Origin: JADLCB01 sp964398315
Lineage (GTDB): Bacteria > Planctomycetota > Phycisphaerae > Tepidisphaerales > Tepidisphaeraceae
Length of the DNA: 64,000 bases
Assembly: GCA_964398315.1 (NCBI GenBank)
Contig: CAYNMV010000005.1
Coordinates: 1 to 64,000 of the forward strand
Direction: 5' to 3'
Below the pieces are notes generated by a model. It worked only from the letters and a program-made list of their open reading frames with translations. It had not been told where the DNA came from and did no database searches. Position 1 is the stretch's first letter; each line of letters starts with the position of its first letter. The position numbers and the translations under genes are program-made. Shown here piece after piece: positions 34,464 to 43,312 of the stretch.

Positions 34464-35222
34464 ATGAACCTGCTCGAAACCACCAAGCTCGTCAAAGCCT
34501 ACGACTCCCGCACGGTGGTCAACGAGGTCTCGTTTGTCCTGCAACAGCAGGAAATCGTCGGCCTGCTTGGCCGCAACGGCGCTGGCAAGACAACCACCTT
34601 CCGCATGATCCTCGGCATGGTCACGCCCGATGCCGGGGCGGTCGCCTTCAACGGTGAAGACATCACCCACCTGCCGATGTACCAGCGGGCGCTCAAGGGG
34701 ATCGGCTATCTGGCCCAGGAACGCTCCGATTTCCGCCGTCTGAGCGTCTGGGACAACCTGATGGCGATCCTCGAAACCCGCAATCTCACCCGCCCTCAGC
34801 GCATCCGCCGGGCCGAGGAGCTGCTCGACCAGTACGGCCTGACCAAGACGCGCAAGCAGCGCGCCGAAACCCTTTCTGGCGGCGAGCGCCGCAAGCTGGA
34901 GATCGCCCGAGCGCTGGTGACCGATCCGATGCTCATCCTGCTGGATGAGCCCTTCTCCGGTGTCGATCCCATCGCGGTTGAAGACCTCCAGCGCGAGGTG
35001 ATCCGCCTCAAGCACGAATTCGGCAAGTCGGTGCTGATCACCGATCACAACGTTGCCCAGACCCTGCGTGTCTGCGACCGCGCGCTCATCATCAACGATG
35101 GCCGCGTCATCCGCGAAGGCACCCCCCGCGATATCATCAACGACCCCGAGGTCCGCGCCACCTACCTCGGCAACACCTTCCGCGGCGATGAGTTCGATAC
35201 GAACACTCTCCAGATACGATAA
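34464..35222 (+). CDS. lptB: LPS export ABC transporter ATP-binding protein LptB
   Basis: The 252-residue ABC ATPase shows Walker A LLGRNGAGKTTTFRMILGMV, Q-loop AQERSDFRRLSVWDNLMAIL, signature LSGGERRKLEIARALV, Walker B LILLDEPFSGVDPIAV and H-loop ITDHNVAQTLRVCDRALII. It closely follows the LptB pattern; LptB energises the extraction of lipopolysaccharide by LptFG. The lptA/C/F/G genes are not adjacent. The ATG at 34464 matches the family N-terminus. Presence of LptB and a porin implies an outer membrane. Confidence 0.93.
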   Translation: MNLLETTKLVKAYDSRTVVNEVSFVLQQQEIVGLLGRNGAGKTTTFRMILGMVTPDAGAVAFNGEDITHLPMYQRALKGIGYLAQERSDFRRLSVWDNLMAILETRNLTRPQRIRRAEELLDQYGLTKTRKQRAETLSGGERRKLEIARALVTDPMLILLDEPFSGVDPIAVEDLQREVIRLKHEFGKSVLITDHNVAQTLRVCDRALIINDGRVIREGTPRDIINDPEVRATYLGNTFRGDEFDTNTLQIR

Positions 35223-35322
35223 AGCACTTCGCCCGCTGTAAAACCGATCCGTGTGAAACGGCCCGAGCAGGTTGATCGCCCGCGCGGGAGGATGTGCCGG
35301 TGGATCGGGAAACCGCTTGCGG

Positions 35323-36462
35323 TCAGTCGCACAGGGCCAGGAAATCGGCCGATGCCTGCGGGGTGAAGTAGACGGGGCTGCGGGGGTTTAGCTGCTCGAC
35401 AAGCACATCGGGGGCCAGGGCAAGTTGGCCTGTTTCGACATAATCGGCCGGGATTTCGGCGGCGGCGGGGGCGGAATCATCGCCGACTGACTTGGCCGTC
35501 CGAATCACCCACAGGCGATCGACGAGATTGGCATCGAAAAAGCTGCGCGCCAGTGTCGGGCCGGGCTCCACCAGCAGATGCATCACCTGCCGGCGGTGCA
35601 GTTCGGCCATCACCGCCGGCAGCGGCACCCGTCCCTCACCTTCCACCGGCACGACCTCCACCCGCAGGTCGCGCAGCGCTTTGGCACGGGCCGGGTCGCA
35701 GGCATCCTTGAGGCAGAACACAATCGTCGGCTCCATGTCCACCGTTGTTGCCAGGCGGCTTTCCGCACTGAGGCGCAGATGCGAATCCAGGACGATGCGC
35801 AGCAGCCGCGGGCGCAGGCGCTGTACCCGCCGGGGGGTAAGCAGGGGATCATCGCTGACCGCAGTGCCCGTGCCGATCAGGATGGCATCGCAACGGGCGC
35901 GCAGCTCGTGCACCGCGTGCCAGGCGCGCTCGCCGCTGAGGCGCAGCGTCTGGCCACCGGGGCCGGCCACCTTGCCATCCTCGCTCTGGGCCCACTTGAG
36001 CGTCACATACGGCCGCTGATGGGATACCTGCGCAATGAATGGCGCGATGAGCTGGCGGGCTTCGCTTTCCAGCAATGGGCCATCGACTGTGATCCCCGCC
36101 GCCCGGAGCATGGCAACGCCCTGTCCATTGACGGCCGGGTTGGGATCGAGGCAGCCGATGACGATGCGCGACAACCCCGCCTCGATCAGTTGCGGGACGC
36201 ACGGCGGCGTCTTCTTGCCTTCGTGGCAGCAGGGTTCGAGCGTGATGTAGGCGGTGCCGCCGCGCGGGTCTTCGGTGCAGGCGGCCAGGGCGTTCGGTTC
36301 GGCGTGCGGGCCGCCGAACTGCTCGTGGAAGCCGCTGCCGATGATCCGGCCCTTCTGGGTGATGATGCACCCGACCATCGGATTGGGCTCAACCCGCCCG
36401 CGCCCTTTCATGGCCAGGCGAATCGCACGGCGCAGCAGCTCTTCATCAGTGAATGCGGTCAT
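35323..36462 (-). CDS. ribD: bifunctional riboflavin biosynthesis protein RibD
   Basis: The 379-residue protein has an N-terminal zinc deaminase domain (GRVEPNPMVGCIITQ, GGPHAEPNALAAC, TLEPCCHEGKKTPPC, GCLDPNPAVNGQG). Its C-terminal reductase domain follows (VTLKWAQSEDGKVAG, RCDAILIGTGTAVSDDPLLT, LLVEPGPTLARSFFDANLVD). It performs the second and third steps of riboflavin synthesis. Its start overlaps the lspA stop by 4 bp (ATGA-type), so the two are translationally coupled, lspA being upstream. Confidence 0.95.
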   Translation of the reverse strand: MTAFTDEELLRRAIRLAMKGRGRVEPNPMVGCIITQKGRIIGSGFHEQFGGPHAEPNALAACTEDPRGGTAYITLEPCCHEGKKTPPCVPQLIEAGLSRIVIGCLDPNPAVNGQGVAMLRAAGITVDGPLLESEARQLIAPFIAQVSHQRPYVTLKWAQSEDGKVAGPGGQTLRLSGERAWHAVHELRARCDAILIGTGTAVSDDPLLTPRRVQRLRPRLLRIVLDSHLRLSAESRLATTVDMEPTIVFCLKDACDPARAKALRDLRVEVVPVEGEGRVPLPAVMAELHRRQVMHLLVEPGPTLARSFFDANLVDRLWVIRTAKSVGDDSAPAAAEIPADYVETGQLALAPDVLVEQLNPRSPVYFTPQASADFLALCD

Positions 36463-37073
36463 CGCTCAACCGGCTGGGTCGCTTCTCCCGGCGGTGGACC
36501 GACCGGATTCGCGACGGCCGCGGGTTGTGGCTCGGACTGGTCCTTGACGAATACCGTGTACGCCAGCATCAGTGCCACGCCCACGCATAAAAGCGAATCG
36601 GCGATATTGAAGATCCAGGGAAACACATCCCAGCGCGGCAGGGCGTGGATCATGTCGCGCACGTAGCCGTAGACGATGCGGTCATACATGTTCCCCAGCA
36701 CGCCGGCCAGCAGCATGCCAAGCAGGATCTGGTAAAACCACTGTCCTCGCCGGCTGGCGGCGAACAGATAGCCCAGGAAGCCGATCGCCAGCACCGAAAC
36801 CGCCAGAAAAAGCCAGATCTTTCCCTGCCCCAGACCAAAGACCGCGCCGTGGTTGACCGTGACATGGAAATGAAGATAGCCGGGAATCAGGCGGTAGGTG
36901 TCAGAGTGCACCACCTCCCAGCGGCCGGGCGCGATCTCCACCATCTCGCCGGCCAGAACGCGGAACGCCCAGACCTTCGTCCCCAGATCCAGCGCAAGCC
37001 CGATGGCGGCGGTTGCGATGAATCGCAACAGTGCGGCGGGGGAGCGGATGGCATCAAGCGATGGCGGCTTCAT
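36459..37073 (-). CDS. lspA: lipoprotein signal peptidase (signal peptidase II)
   Basis: The 204-residue inner-membrane aspartyl protease has four hydrophobic segments. The catalytic aspartates lie in GNMYDRIVYGYVRDMI and FNIADSLLCVGV; another conserved stretch is VNHGAVFGLGQG. It cleaves prolipoproteins before the lipidated Cys. An extra periplasmic segment after the first helix (VEIAPGRWEVVHSDTYRLIP) makes it longer than the usual about 160-170 residues. The ATG at 37073 starts the hydrophobic core; the upstream frame to 37118 is basic and poor. Confidence 0.93.
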   Translation of the reverse strand: MKPPSLDAIRSPAALLRFIATAAIGLALDLGTKVWAFRVLAGEMVEIAPGRWEVVHSDTYRLIPGYLHFHVTVNHGAVFGLGQGKIWLFLAVSVLAIGFLGYLFAASRRGQWFYQILLGMLLAGVLGNMYDRIVYGYVRDMIHALPRWDVFPWIFNIADSLLCVGVALMLAYTVFVKDQSEPQPAAVANPVGPPPGEATQPVER

Positions 37074-37276
37074 GGTGCAGAAGAATCGTAGGGTACGGCG
37101 GCGGGAGGTGGAAGGCAAAAGGGGGAGCAGGCAAGCCAGGGAGAAGGCGACCAGGACACAGCGAGAGGAGCAGAGAAGGCGAGGATCACCGCTCCTTGCC
37201 TGCGCGGCTTCCTGCTATGCGTTGGTTCTCAGCCGTCCGCCGGCTGGCGCGGATGACAAGTTGATGCGCACACCGT

Positions 37277-37310
37277 TTCGTGGCGTGGATTTGCAAATCC
37301 ATGCCACGAA
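37277..37310. repeat. 34-bp near-perfect palindrome downstream of the dksA-like gene
   Basis: Arms 37277-37293 and 37294-37310 are complementary except for one G/T position, with no spacer. It lies 24 bp past the stop of the minus-strand gene at 37334. A terminator or cruciform is possible. Confidence 0.6.
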
Positions 37311-37333
37311 CGTGCCTTGGGCGGCAATGTGCT

Positions 37334-38074
37334 CTAGCGGGCGCGGCCCTGTTCCAGCTTGCGGGCATACTCGATTGAGTGGCGCGCCCAGGGCTTGGCC
37401 TCGAGGCGGGCCTTGCTGATCGGCTTGCCGGTGCCTTCGCAGATGCCGTAGGTGCCGTTTTGAATCTTGGACAGCGCCAGGTTGATCTCGCGCAGCAGGT
37501 TGCGGTCCTTCTCGACGAGGCCGAGGGTGAACTCCTGCTCGTAGTTGTCGGTGCCCATGTCGGCCATGTGGACCGGCAGGTTGGAGAGATTGGTGCTGCC
37601 GCCGCTGCGCAGGGCCTCGCGCTCCATGGAACTCATGTCACCGACCAGCTCCCGGCGCTTTTCCAGAAGCAGATCGCGGAAATGCTCCAGATCCTTCCGG
37701 CTCAACCCGGCCTGGTTCTTGCGCGGCGCTTCGCGGGTGCTGACGCGCATGGGCACCGGCGGGGACATCACCGCCACCGGCGCTGTGGTGCGCTCGGCAG
37801 CGCGTGTCCGGGTAGATGCCTTGGCCGCCGTCTTACGCGTCTTTTTTGCCGTTGTCTTGCTGCTCTTGCTGGCCTGGGCTGATCGCGCTGTGCGCGAGCG
37901 CGTACCGGCTGATTTGGCGGTAGTGGACGGAGCGGCGGTGGATTGGGCCGCCTTGGCCGGACGCTCGGCGGCGGTCCGGGTGCTTCGAGCGACCGTCTTT
38001 TTCGCTTTCTTGCCTGAGGCAGCTCCCTTGACAGGACTCTTCTTGGCCACTTCGTTGCCCGTTCCTTTCTCCAC
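37334..38074 (-). CDS. DksA/TraR-like protein with histone H1-like N-terminal tail
   Basis: The product has 246 residues. Residues 1-115 are Lys/Ala/Ser/Thr-rich (KKSPVKGAASGKKAKKTVA, SKSSKTTAKKTRKTAAKAS), like H1-type DNA-binding tails. Residues 125-246 resemble DksA/TraR: a coiled coil (DLEHFRDLLLEKRRELVGDM), the DMGTDNYEQEFTLGLVEKD segment, and the remnant finger YGICEGTGKPISKARLEAKP. Only one Cys remains of the usual four zinc ligands. DksA acts on RNA polymerase through its coiled-coil tip; here the tail may add DNA binding. The function is inferred. Confidence 0.85.
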   Translation of the reverse strand: MEKGTGNEVAKKSPVKGAASGKKAKKTVARSTRTAAERPAKAAQSTAAPSTTAKSAGTRSRTARSAQASKSSKTTAKKTRKTAAKASTRTRAAERTTAPVAVMSPPVPMRVSTREAPRKNQAGLSRKDLEHFRDLLLEKRRELVGDMSSMEREALRSGGSTNLSNLPVHMADMGTDNYEQEFTLGLVEKDRNLLREINLALSKIQNGTYGICEGTGKPISKARLEAKPWARHSIEYARKLEQGRAR

Positions 38075-38307
38075 GGCGAGACTTCAGACAGGTCAAATCC
38101 GGCAACGCCGGCCGAAAGACCCGCAATAATATGATTTTACGCCAATCCCGTCAACCAAAATCGGCGGCTGGCACAGGTCTGAAAACGGCCGGGATACGTC
38201 CGAAAAGCGGGGGCACCTGGACGGCGGAAAGGGGCGATGCAGGCCCGGTGCGGCGCGGTCAGACAACGCCGCATCGGTCAGAGAAAAGGGCGCGCCAAAG
38301 CAGGTGG

Positions 38308-38366
38308 GCATCAGGAAGCGGGCATATCAGGAAGCAGGCGTATCAGGAAGCCGCCCATCAGAATGC
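38308..38366. repeat. three to four imperfect 14-16-bp tandem units
   Basis: The units share the core ATCAGGAAGC (38310, 38326, 38342), with a decayed fourth copy near 38357. They lie just downstream of the hsp20 terminator. Confidence 0.6.
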
Positions 38367-38378
38367 AGTTGCGCACCA

Positions 38379-38415
38379 GGATGCCCCCGCCTCGCGGGGC
38401 GCTGCGGGGGCATCC
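38379..38415 (-). terminator. hairpin after hsp20
   Basis: A perfect 12-bp stem (GGATGCCCCCGC at 38379-38390, complement 38404-38415) has a 13-base loop, 20 bp past the hsp20 stop. There is no T-run. Confidence 0.65.
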
Positions 38416-38435
38416 ATCGGCACAGACAGGCGAAC

Positions 38436-38894
38436 TTACTGCACACTGATCTTCCGCGGCTTGCTTTCCTCACGCTTGTCGAGCGTGATGGTCAGCACGC
38501 CGTCGGCCAGCTTGGCGTCGCACTTGCTCTCGTCCACCGTCGGCGGCAAGGTGAAGCTGCGCTCAAAGCGGCTGTAACGCCGTTCATGCAGCAGCAGGTC
38601 GCCCTTCTTCTGGTCGTCCTTCTCTTCCTTGCGCTCGGCGGTGATCGTGAGCGTCTGATTCTCCAGGGTAATGTCCACATCTTCCTTGCGGAAGCCGGGC
38701 AGCTCTGCCTCGACGTAGATGTGGTCAGCATCCTCGCGCACGTCCACGGCATAGGGCGCCAGCAGGCCGCGATCGCCGTTATCCAGTGCCCGGCCGCCGA
38801 AGAAGCGGCTCAGCATGGTGTCGAACTCGCGGCGGGCATCCTCAAACGGATCCCACGTGCTCAAACCACGGTGTACTCGAATGGGTAGTGCCAT
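38436..38894 (-). CDS. small heat-shock protein (Hsp20/alpha-crystallin family)
   Basis: The 152-residue protein has a variable N-terminus (DPFEDARREFDTMLSRFFGG) and an alpha-crystallin domain (YAVDVREDADHIYVEAELPG to LADGVLTITLDKRE). It ends in a short IxV-like tail (KISVQ). It is an ATP-independent holdase for unfolding proteins. A very strong ribosome site (AAGGAGGT) precedes the ATG. The upstream spacer carries several short GCCAA/TTGGC palindromes that may be regulatory. Confidence 0.95.
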   Translation of the reverse strand: MALPIRVHRGLSTWDPFEDARREFDTMLSRFFGGRALDNGDRGLLAPYAVDVREDADHIYVEAELPGFRKEDVDITLENQTLTITAERKEEKDDQKKGDLLLHERRYSRFERSFTLPPTVDESKCDAKLADGVLTITLDKREESKPRKISVQ

Positions 38895-38983
38895 ATTGCT
38901 ACCTCCTTTTCGCTTGCTGGTTCAATCGGTTACGCTTGCCCTCACCGCTCCTGCGGTGCTGGCGCCAAATTGAATAACAATTC

Positions 38984-39108
38984 CCATGCCAAAGGGACTC
39001 GTGCTGGACGTGGTGTAAATTGTTGTAAATAAAGTCCTTACGCGTTGCCAAATTTGGCGCCTAAGGCCCCTTTCTGCCAATCTGGCAGTCTTTGCCCCAT
39101 TGGCAGAC
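38984..39108. promoter_or_regulatory. cluster of TGCCAA/TTGGCA palindromes between hsp20 and miaA
   Basis: Short symmetrical motifs are repeated: GCCAAATTTGGC (39048-39059), CTGCCAATCTGGCAG (39074-39088), plus single ATGCCAAAG and CATTGGCAG. They sit between the divergent starts of hsp20 and miaA and could be operators; no known heat-shock element is an exact match. Confidence 0.35.
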
Positions 39109-39156
39109 TGGCCGTGTCCTGGATGCACGCATGGGGCTGGATTGGTAATCGTTCTG

Positions 39157-40095
39157 ATGCCTGCTGCGTATCCCATCATCACCCTGATCGGCGCCACCGC
39201 CAGCGGCAAAAGCGCGGTGGCGCTGGCCGTGGCCGAGCGGCTGGGCGCAGAGCTGCTGAGCGTCGATTCGATGCAGGTCTACCGCGGGATGGACATCGGC
39301 ACCGCCAAGCCGACCCCGGCCGAGCAGGCGCGGGTTCGGCATCACCTGATTGACCTGGTTGACCCGACCGAAACCTTCACCGTTTCGCGCTTTGTCGAGC
39401 TGGCCGATGCGACCATCGCCGATGCCCGCAAGCGCGGCATGCCGCTGATCGCAGCGGGGGGCACGCCGCTGTATTACAAATCACTGTTCCACGGCCTGTT
39501 CGAGGGGCCGGGGGCAGATCCCGCGCTGCGGGCGCGGCTGAAGACGGTGGGCAATGCCGGGTTGCATCACCGGCTCACGCAGGTTGATCCCGCGGCGGCT
39601 GCGCGCATCCATGTCAACGACACCAAGCGGCTGATCCGGGCGCTGGAGGTGTATGAACTGACCGGCCGGCCGATCTCCGAACTGCAAACCGAGTGGAGCG
39701 CCCCCGCGGCCCGTCATCCGGCGCTCTGGTTCGGCCTGCACTGGGAGCGCGAAGCGCTCAACCGCCGGATCAATGCCCGCGTCAAGCAGATGATCGCCGC
39801 CGGCTGGGTTGAGGAGACGCGCGCCCTGCTCGATCGCCACGGCACGCTCTCGCAGACCGCCGCCGAGGCAACCGGCTATCACGAACTGATCCAGCATCTT
39901 GCCGGCCAACTGACCCTGGAGGAAGCGATCGAGCAGATCAAGATCGCCACCCGCCAGCTTGCCAAGCGCCAGCTCAAGTGGTTCCGCCGGTTCGAGGCGG
40001 TTACCTGGCTGGATGGCACCCAGCCGCCGGAGAGGCTGGCCGAGCGGATCATCGAGCGATTCGAGGCCGAAAGAACATCGCGCGCAACCGGCTGA
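39157..40095 (+). CDS. miaA: tRNA dimethylallyltransferase
   Basis: The 312-residue enzyme adds a dimethylallyl group to A37 of tRNAs reading UNN codons. It shows P-loop LIGATASGKSAVALAVAERL, substrate loop SVDSMQVYRGMDIGTAKPTP, HHLIDLVDPTETF, AAGGTPLYYKSLFHGL, NDTKRLIRALEVYELTGRP and RQLAKRQLKWFRRF. The length is normal. The ATG at 39157 starts just before the P-loop strand. Confidence 0.96.
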   Translation: MPAAYPIITLIGATASGKSAVALAVAERLGAELLSVDSMQVYRGMDIGTAKPTPAEQARVRHHLIDLVDPTETFTVSRFVELADATIADARKRGMPLIAAGGTPLYYKSLFHGLFEGPGADPALRARLKTVGNAGLHHRLTQVDPAAAARIHVNDTKRLIRALEVYELTGRPISELQTEWSAPAARHPALWFGLHWEREALNRRINARVKQMIAAGWVEETRALLDRHGTLSQTAAEATGYHELIQHLAGQLTLEEAIEQIKIATRQLAKRQLKWFRRFEAVTWLDGTQPPERLAERIIERFEAERTSRATG

Positions 40096-40099
40096 GGGA

Positions 40100-40163
40100 T
40101 GGATGCGATAAGCGATGGGAGAAGCCAAGCCAATCGCACGTCGCACATCGCGCATGGCACATC
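40100..40163. repeat. imperfect inverted repeat (miaA/DUF2264 spacer)
   Basis: GATGCGATAAGCGATG (from 40101) pairs imperfectly with the CGCACGTCGCACATCGCGC region (40137-40155). Words of the type TCGCAC are reiterated. It is a weak member of the intergenic class. Confidence 0.4.
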
Positions 40164-40267
40164 CGTATCGCCACCGTTCACCGGGCCCGCGCGATACAGT
40201 GCGGTTGCGTCAAGCTGGATCGGACGGCAGCATGTGTGCGGGCAGTGGGCATCGACGGGAGAAGCCA

Positions 40268-41401
40268 ATGGCACAAACCGAGACGCGGGCGTATTGGATC
40301 GAGGTCTTGCAGCGCATCGCCGGGCCGGTGCTGGGAAACCTGTCCCAGCGCACGCTGCATCGCAAGATGCCGGTTGAGACCCGGCCGGGGTATGACCTCG
40401 CTGCGGTGACACACCTGGAGGCGGTAGGCCGGCTGCTGGCGGGGATCGCGCCGTGGCTGGCGCTGGCCGAGCCGGCGGCGCGCGATCTGGCGGCACAGGC
40501 GCGCGAGGGAATCGATGCGATCACCGATCCCGAATCGCCCGATTACTGCACCTGGAAGGGCGATCCACAGGCACTGGTGGATGCGGCGTTCCTGGCCCAG
40601 GGGCTGCTCCGGGCGCCTGAGGCGCTGTGGCATCCGCTGGCCGATCGCGTCAAGCGCAACCTGCTGACGGCCCTGCGCTCGACCCGCGCAACCCGCCCGG
40701 CATTCTGCAACTGGCTGCTGTTCAGCGCCACCATCGAGGCTGCGCTGTGCGCCTTCGGAGAGCCGGACTGGGATCCGATGCGCATCGACTACGCCCTGCG
40801 CCAGCACGAGCAGTGGTACAAGGGGGATGGCGCTTATGGCGATGGCCCGGCGTTCCACTGGGATTACTACAACAGCTTTGTCATCCAGCCCATGCTGGTG
40901 GACATCCTGCATCACATCGGCGACCGGCACGACTGGGGCAAGCAGTTCGGCGAGGCCATTATTGCCCGCGCGCGGCGCTATGCGGCGATCCAGGAGCGGC
41001 TGATCTCTCCCGAGGGCACCTTCCCGCCGATTGGGCGCTCGCTGGCCTACCGCTTCGGAGCGCTTCAGACGCTGGCGCAGATGGCGCTGCTGCATCAGTT
41101 GCCCGAGGAACTCGCCCCGGCCCAGGTGCGCGAGGCGATGACTGCGGTCATCCGGCGCTGCATCGAAGCCCCCGGCACCTTTGATGCCGATGGCTGGCTG
41201 ACCATCGGCTTCTGCGGCCACCAGCCCGGGATCGGTGAGGGGTATATCTCCACCGGCAGCCTCTACCTGTGCAGCGTTGGCCTGCTTCCCCTGGGGCTGC
41301 CGCCGGAAGACCCCTTCTGGGCCGATCCCCCGCGCCCCTGGACCAGCGTGCTGGCCTGGTCCGGCCAGCCGTTTTCCATCGATCGTGCCATCCGCCAATA
41401 A
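40268..41401 (+). CDS. DUF2264 domain-containing protein
   Basis: The 377-residue protein has the DUF2264 pattern: RKMPVETRPGYDLAAVTHLEAVGRLL, YCTWKGDPQALVDAAFLAQGL, NWLLFSATIEAALCAFG, YKGDGAYGDGPAFHWDYYNS, FPPIGRSLAYRFGALQ and GYISTGSLYLCS. The fold is an alpha/alpha barrel related to polysaccharide lyases and hydrolases, but activity is unproven. There is no signal peptide. A weak TACAGT -10 candidate lies at 40195. It is placed between miaA and tgt without obvious functional link. Confidence 0.9.
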   Translation: MAQTETRAYWIEVLQRIAGPVLGNLSQRTLHRKMPVETRPGYDLAAVTHLEAVGRLLAGIAPWLALAEPAARDLAAQAREGIDAITDPESPDYCTWKGDPQALVDAAFLAQGLLRAPEALWHPLADRVKRNLLTALRSTRATRPAFCNWLLFSATIEAALCAFGEPDWDPMRIDYALRQHEQWYKGDGAYGDGPAFHWDYYNSFVIQPMLVDILHHIGDRHDWGKQFGEAIIARARRYAAIQERLISPEGTFPPIGRSLAYRFGALQTLAQMALLHQLPEELAPAQVREAMTAVIRRCIEAPGTFDADGWLTIGFCGHQPGIGEGYISTGSLYLCSVGLLPLGLPPEDPFWADPPRPWTSVLAWSGQPFSIDRAIRQ

Positions 41402-41494
41402 GCCGATTGAGCAGGGCGGGAGCCGGCATGCAGTGAGGCAACCGGCCTGGCGCATGTACAGGCCGGGCACAAGCCTCTACGATCCGCGTGATCA

Positions 41495-42643
<1,149 letters not shown>

Positions 42644-42759
42644 GAAGCGGAACCCGGCATCAGCCCGCAGCATCCGGTAAGGTGCATGTCTGACCGGATT
42701 GTGGACGCTGAAGGACGGGCCATCGCTTCCCGGAATCCCGCTGTCTAGAAGGAGCAACC

Positions 42760-43227
42760 TTGAACTCGTTCCCGTTCCTGGCCCAGGCCGCCCCCGAGGG
42801 TGCGGCCCCCGAAACCGCCCCGCCCGCCGCCCCCGAGACGGTTCCCGATGCCGCAACCGGGCAGTCCCAGCAGGATACGCAGGCTGTCACGCAGGCCGAT
42901 GGCAGCCCCGAGCAGCCGCCGCAGCAGAAGACCGAGCCACCGGGCCTGCTCAGCGGCCCGTGGATCCCGCTGCTGCTGGGCATTGTCGTGCTTTATTTCT
43001 TCGTGTTCCGATCCAAGCGCAACGAGGATCGTAAGAGACAGGACATGCTGGCGTCCCTGAAGCGGGGCGACCGCGTGCAGACCATCGGCGGCATCCACGG
43101 CACCGTCGTCGAGGCCAACGACAGCAGTGTGCTGCTGAAGGTCGATGAAAGCTCAAATACCAAGATCCGCTTCTCCCGCTCAGCCATTCACCGCGTGGTG
43201 GCCGAAGAAAAGACGGATGCGAAGTAG
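42760..43227 (+). CDS. yajC: preprotein translocase subunit YajC
   Basis: The 155-residue protein has one membrane segment (GPWIPLLLGIVVLYFFVFR) followed by the conserved cytoplasmic part (MLASLKRGDRVQTIGGIHGT, SNTKIRFSRSAIHRVV). A Pro/Ala/Glu-rich N-terminal extension of about 60 residues precedes the helix, longer than the usual YajC. The start is TTG at 42760, 5 bases after AGAAGGAG. It works with SecDF, encoded next. Confidence 0.93.
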   Translation: MNSFPFLAQAAPEGAAPETAPPAAPETVPDAATGQSQQDTQAVTQADGSPEQPPQQKTEPPGLLSGPWIPLLLGIVVLYFFVFRSKRNEDRKRQDMLASLKRGDRVQTIGGIHGTVVEANDSSVLLKVDESSNTKIRFSRSAIHRVVAEEKTDAK

Positions 43228-43235
43228 CACTGAGG

Positions 43236-43300
43236 GTTCGCGGTTCAGGGTTCAGCGCTTGGCTCGCCCTGCCTGCTTTCCTGAACCCTGAACCCCGAAC
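43236..43300. repeat. 20-bp inverted repeat (yajC/secDF spacer)
   Basis: Arms 43236-43255 and 43281-43300 pair at 19 of 20 positions across a 25-base loop. Each arm reiterates GGTTCAG; another GAACCCTG copy runs to 43310, next to the secDF start. Confidence 0.8.
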
Positions 43301-43312
43301 TTGAACCCTGGT

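Larger units (their letters stand above)
38075..38435. other. 361-bp spacer with tandem repeats and a terminator hairpin
   Basis: No gene is accepted. It holds imperfect direct repeats of about 16 bp (GCATATCAGGAAGCAG-like) at 38308-38366 and the hsp20 hairpin at 38379-38415. Confidence 0.4.

Noticed and set aside
38960..39010. Sigma-54 promoter for hsp20 (TTGGCATG-N4-TTGTT on the minus strand)
   Set aside because: The -12 element lacks the near-invariant GC dinucleotide, and no enhancer-binding protein gene is nearby.
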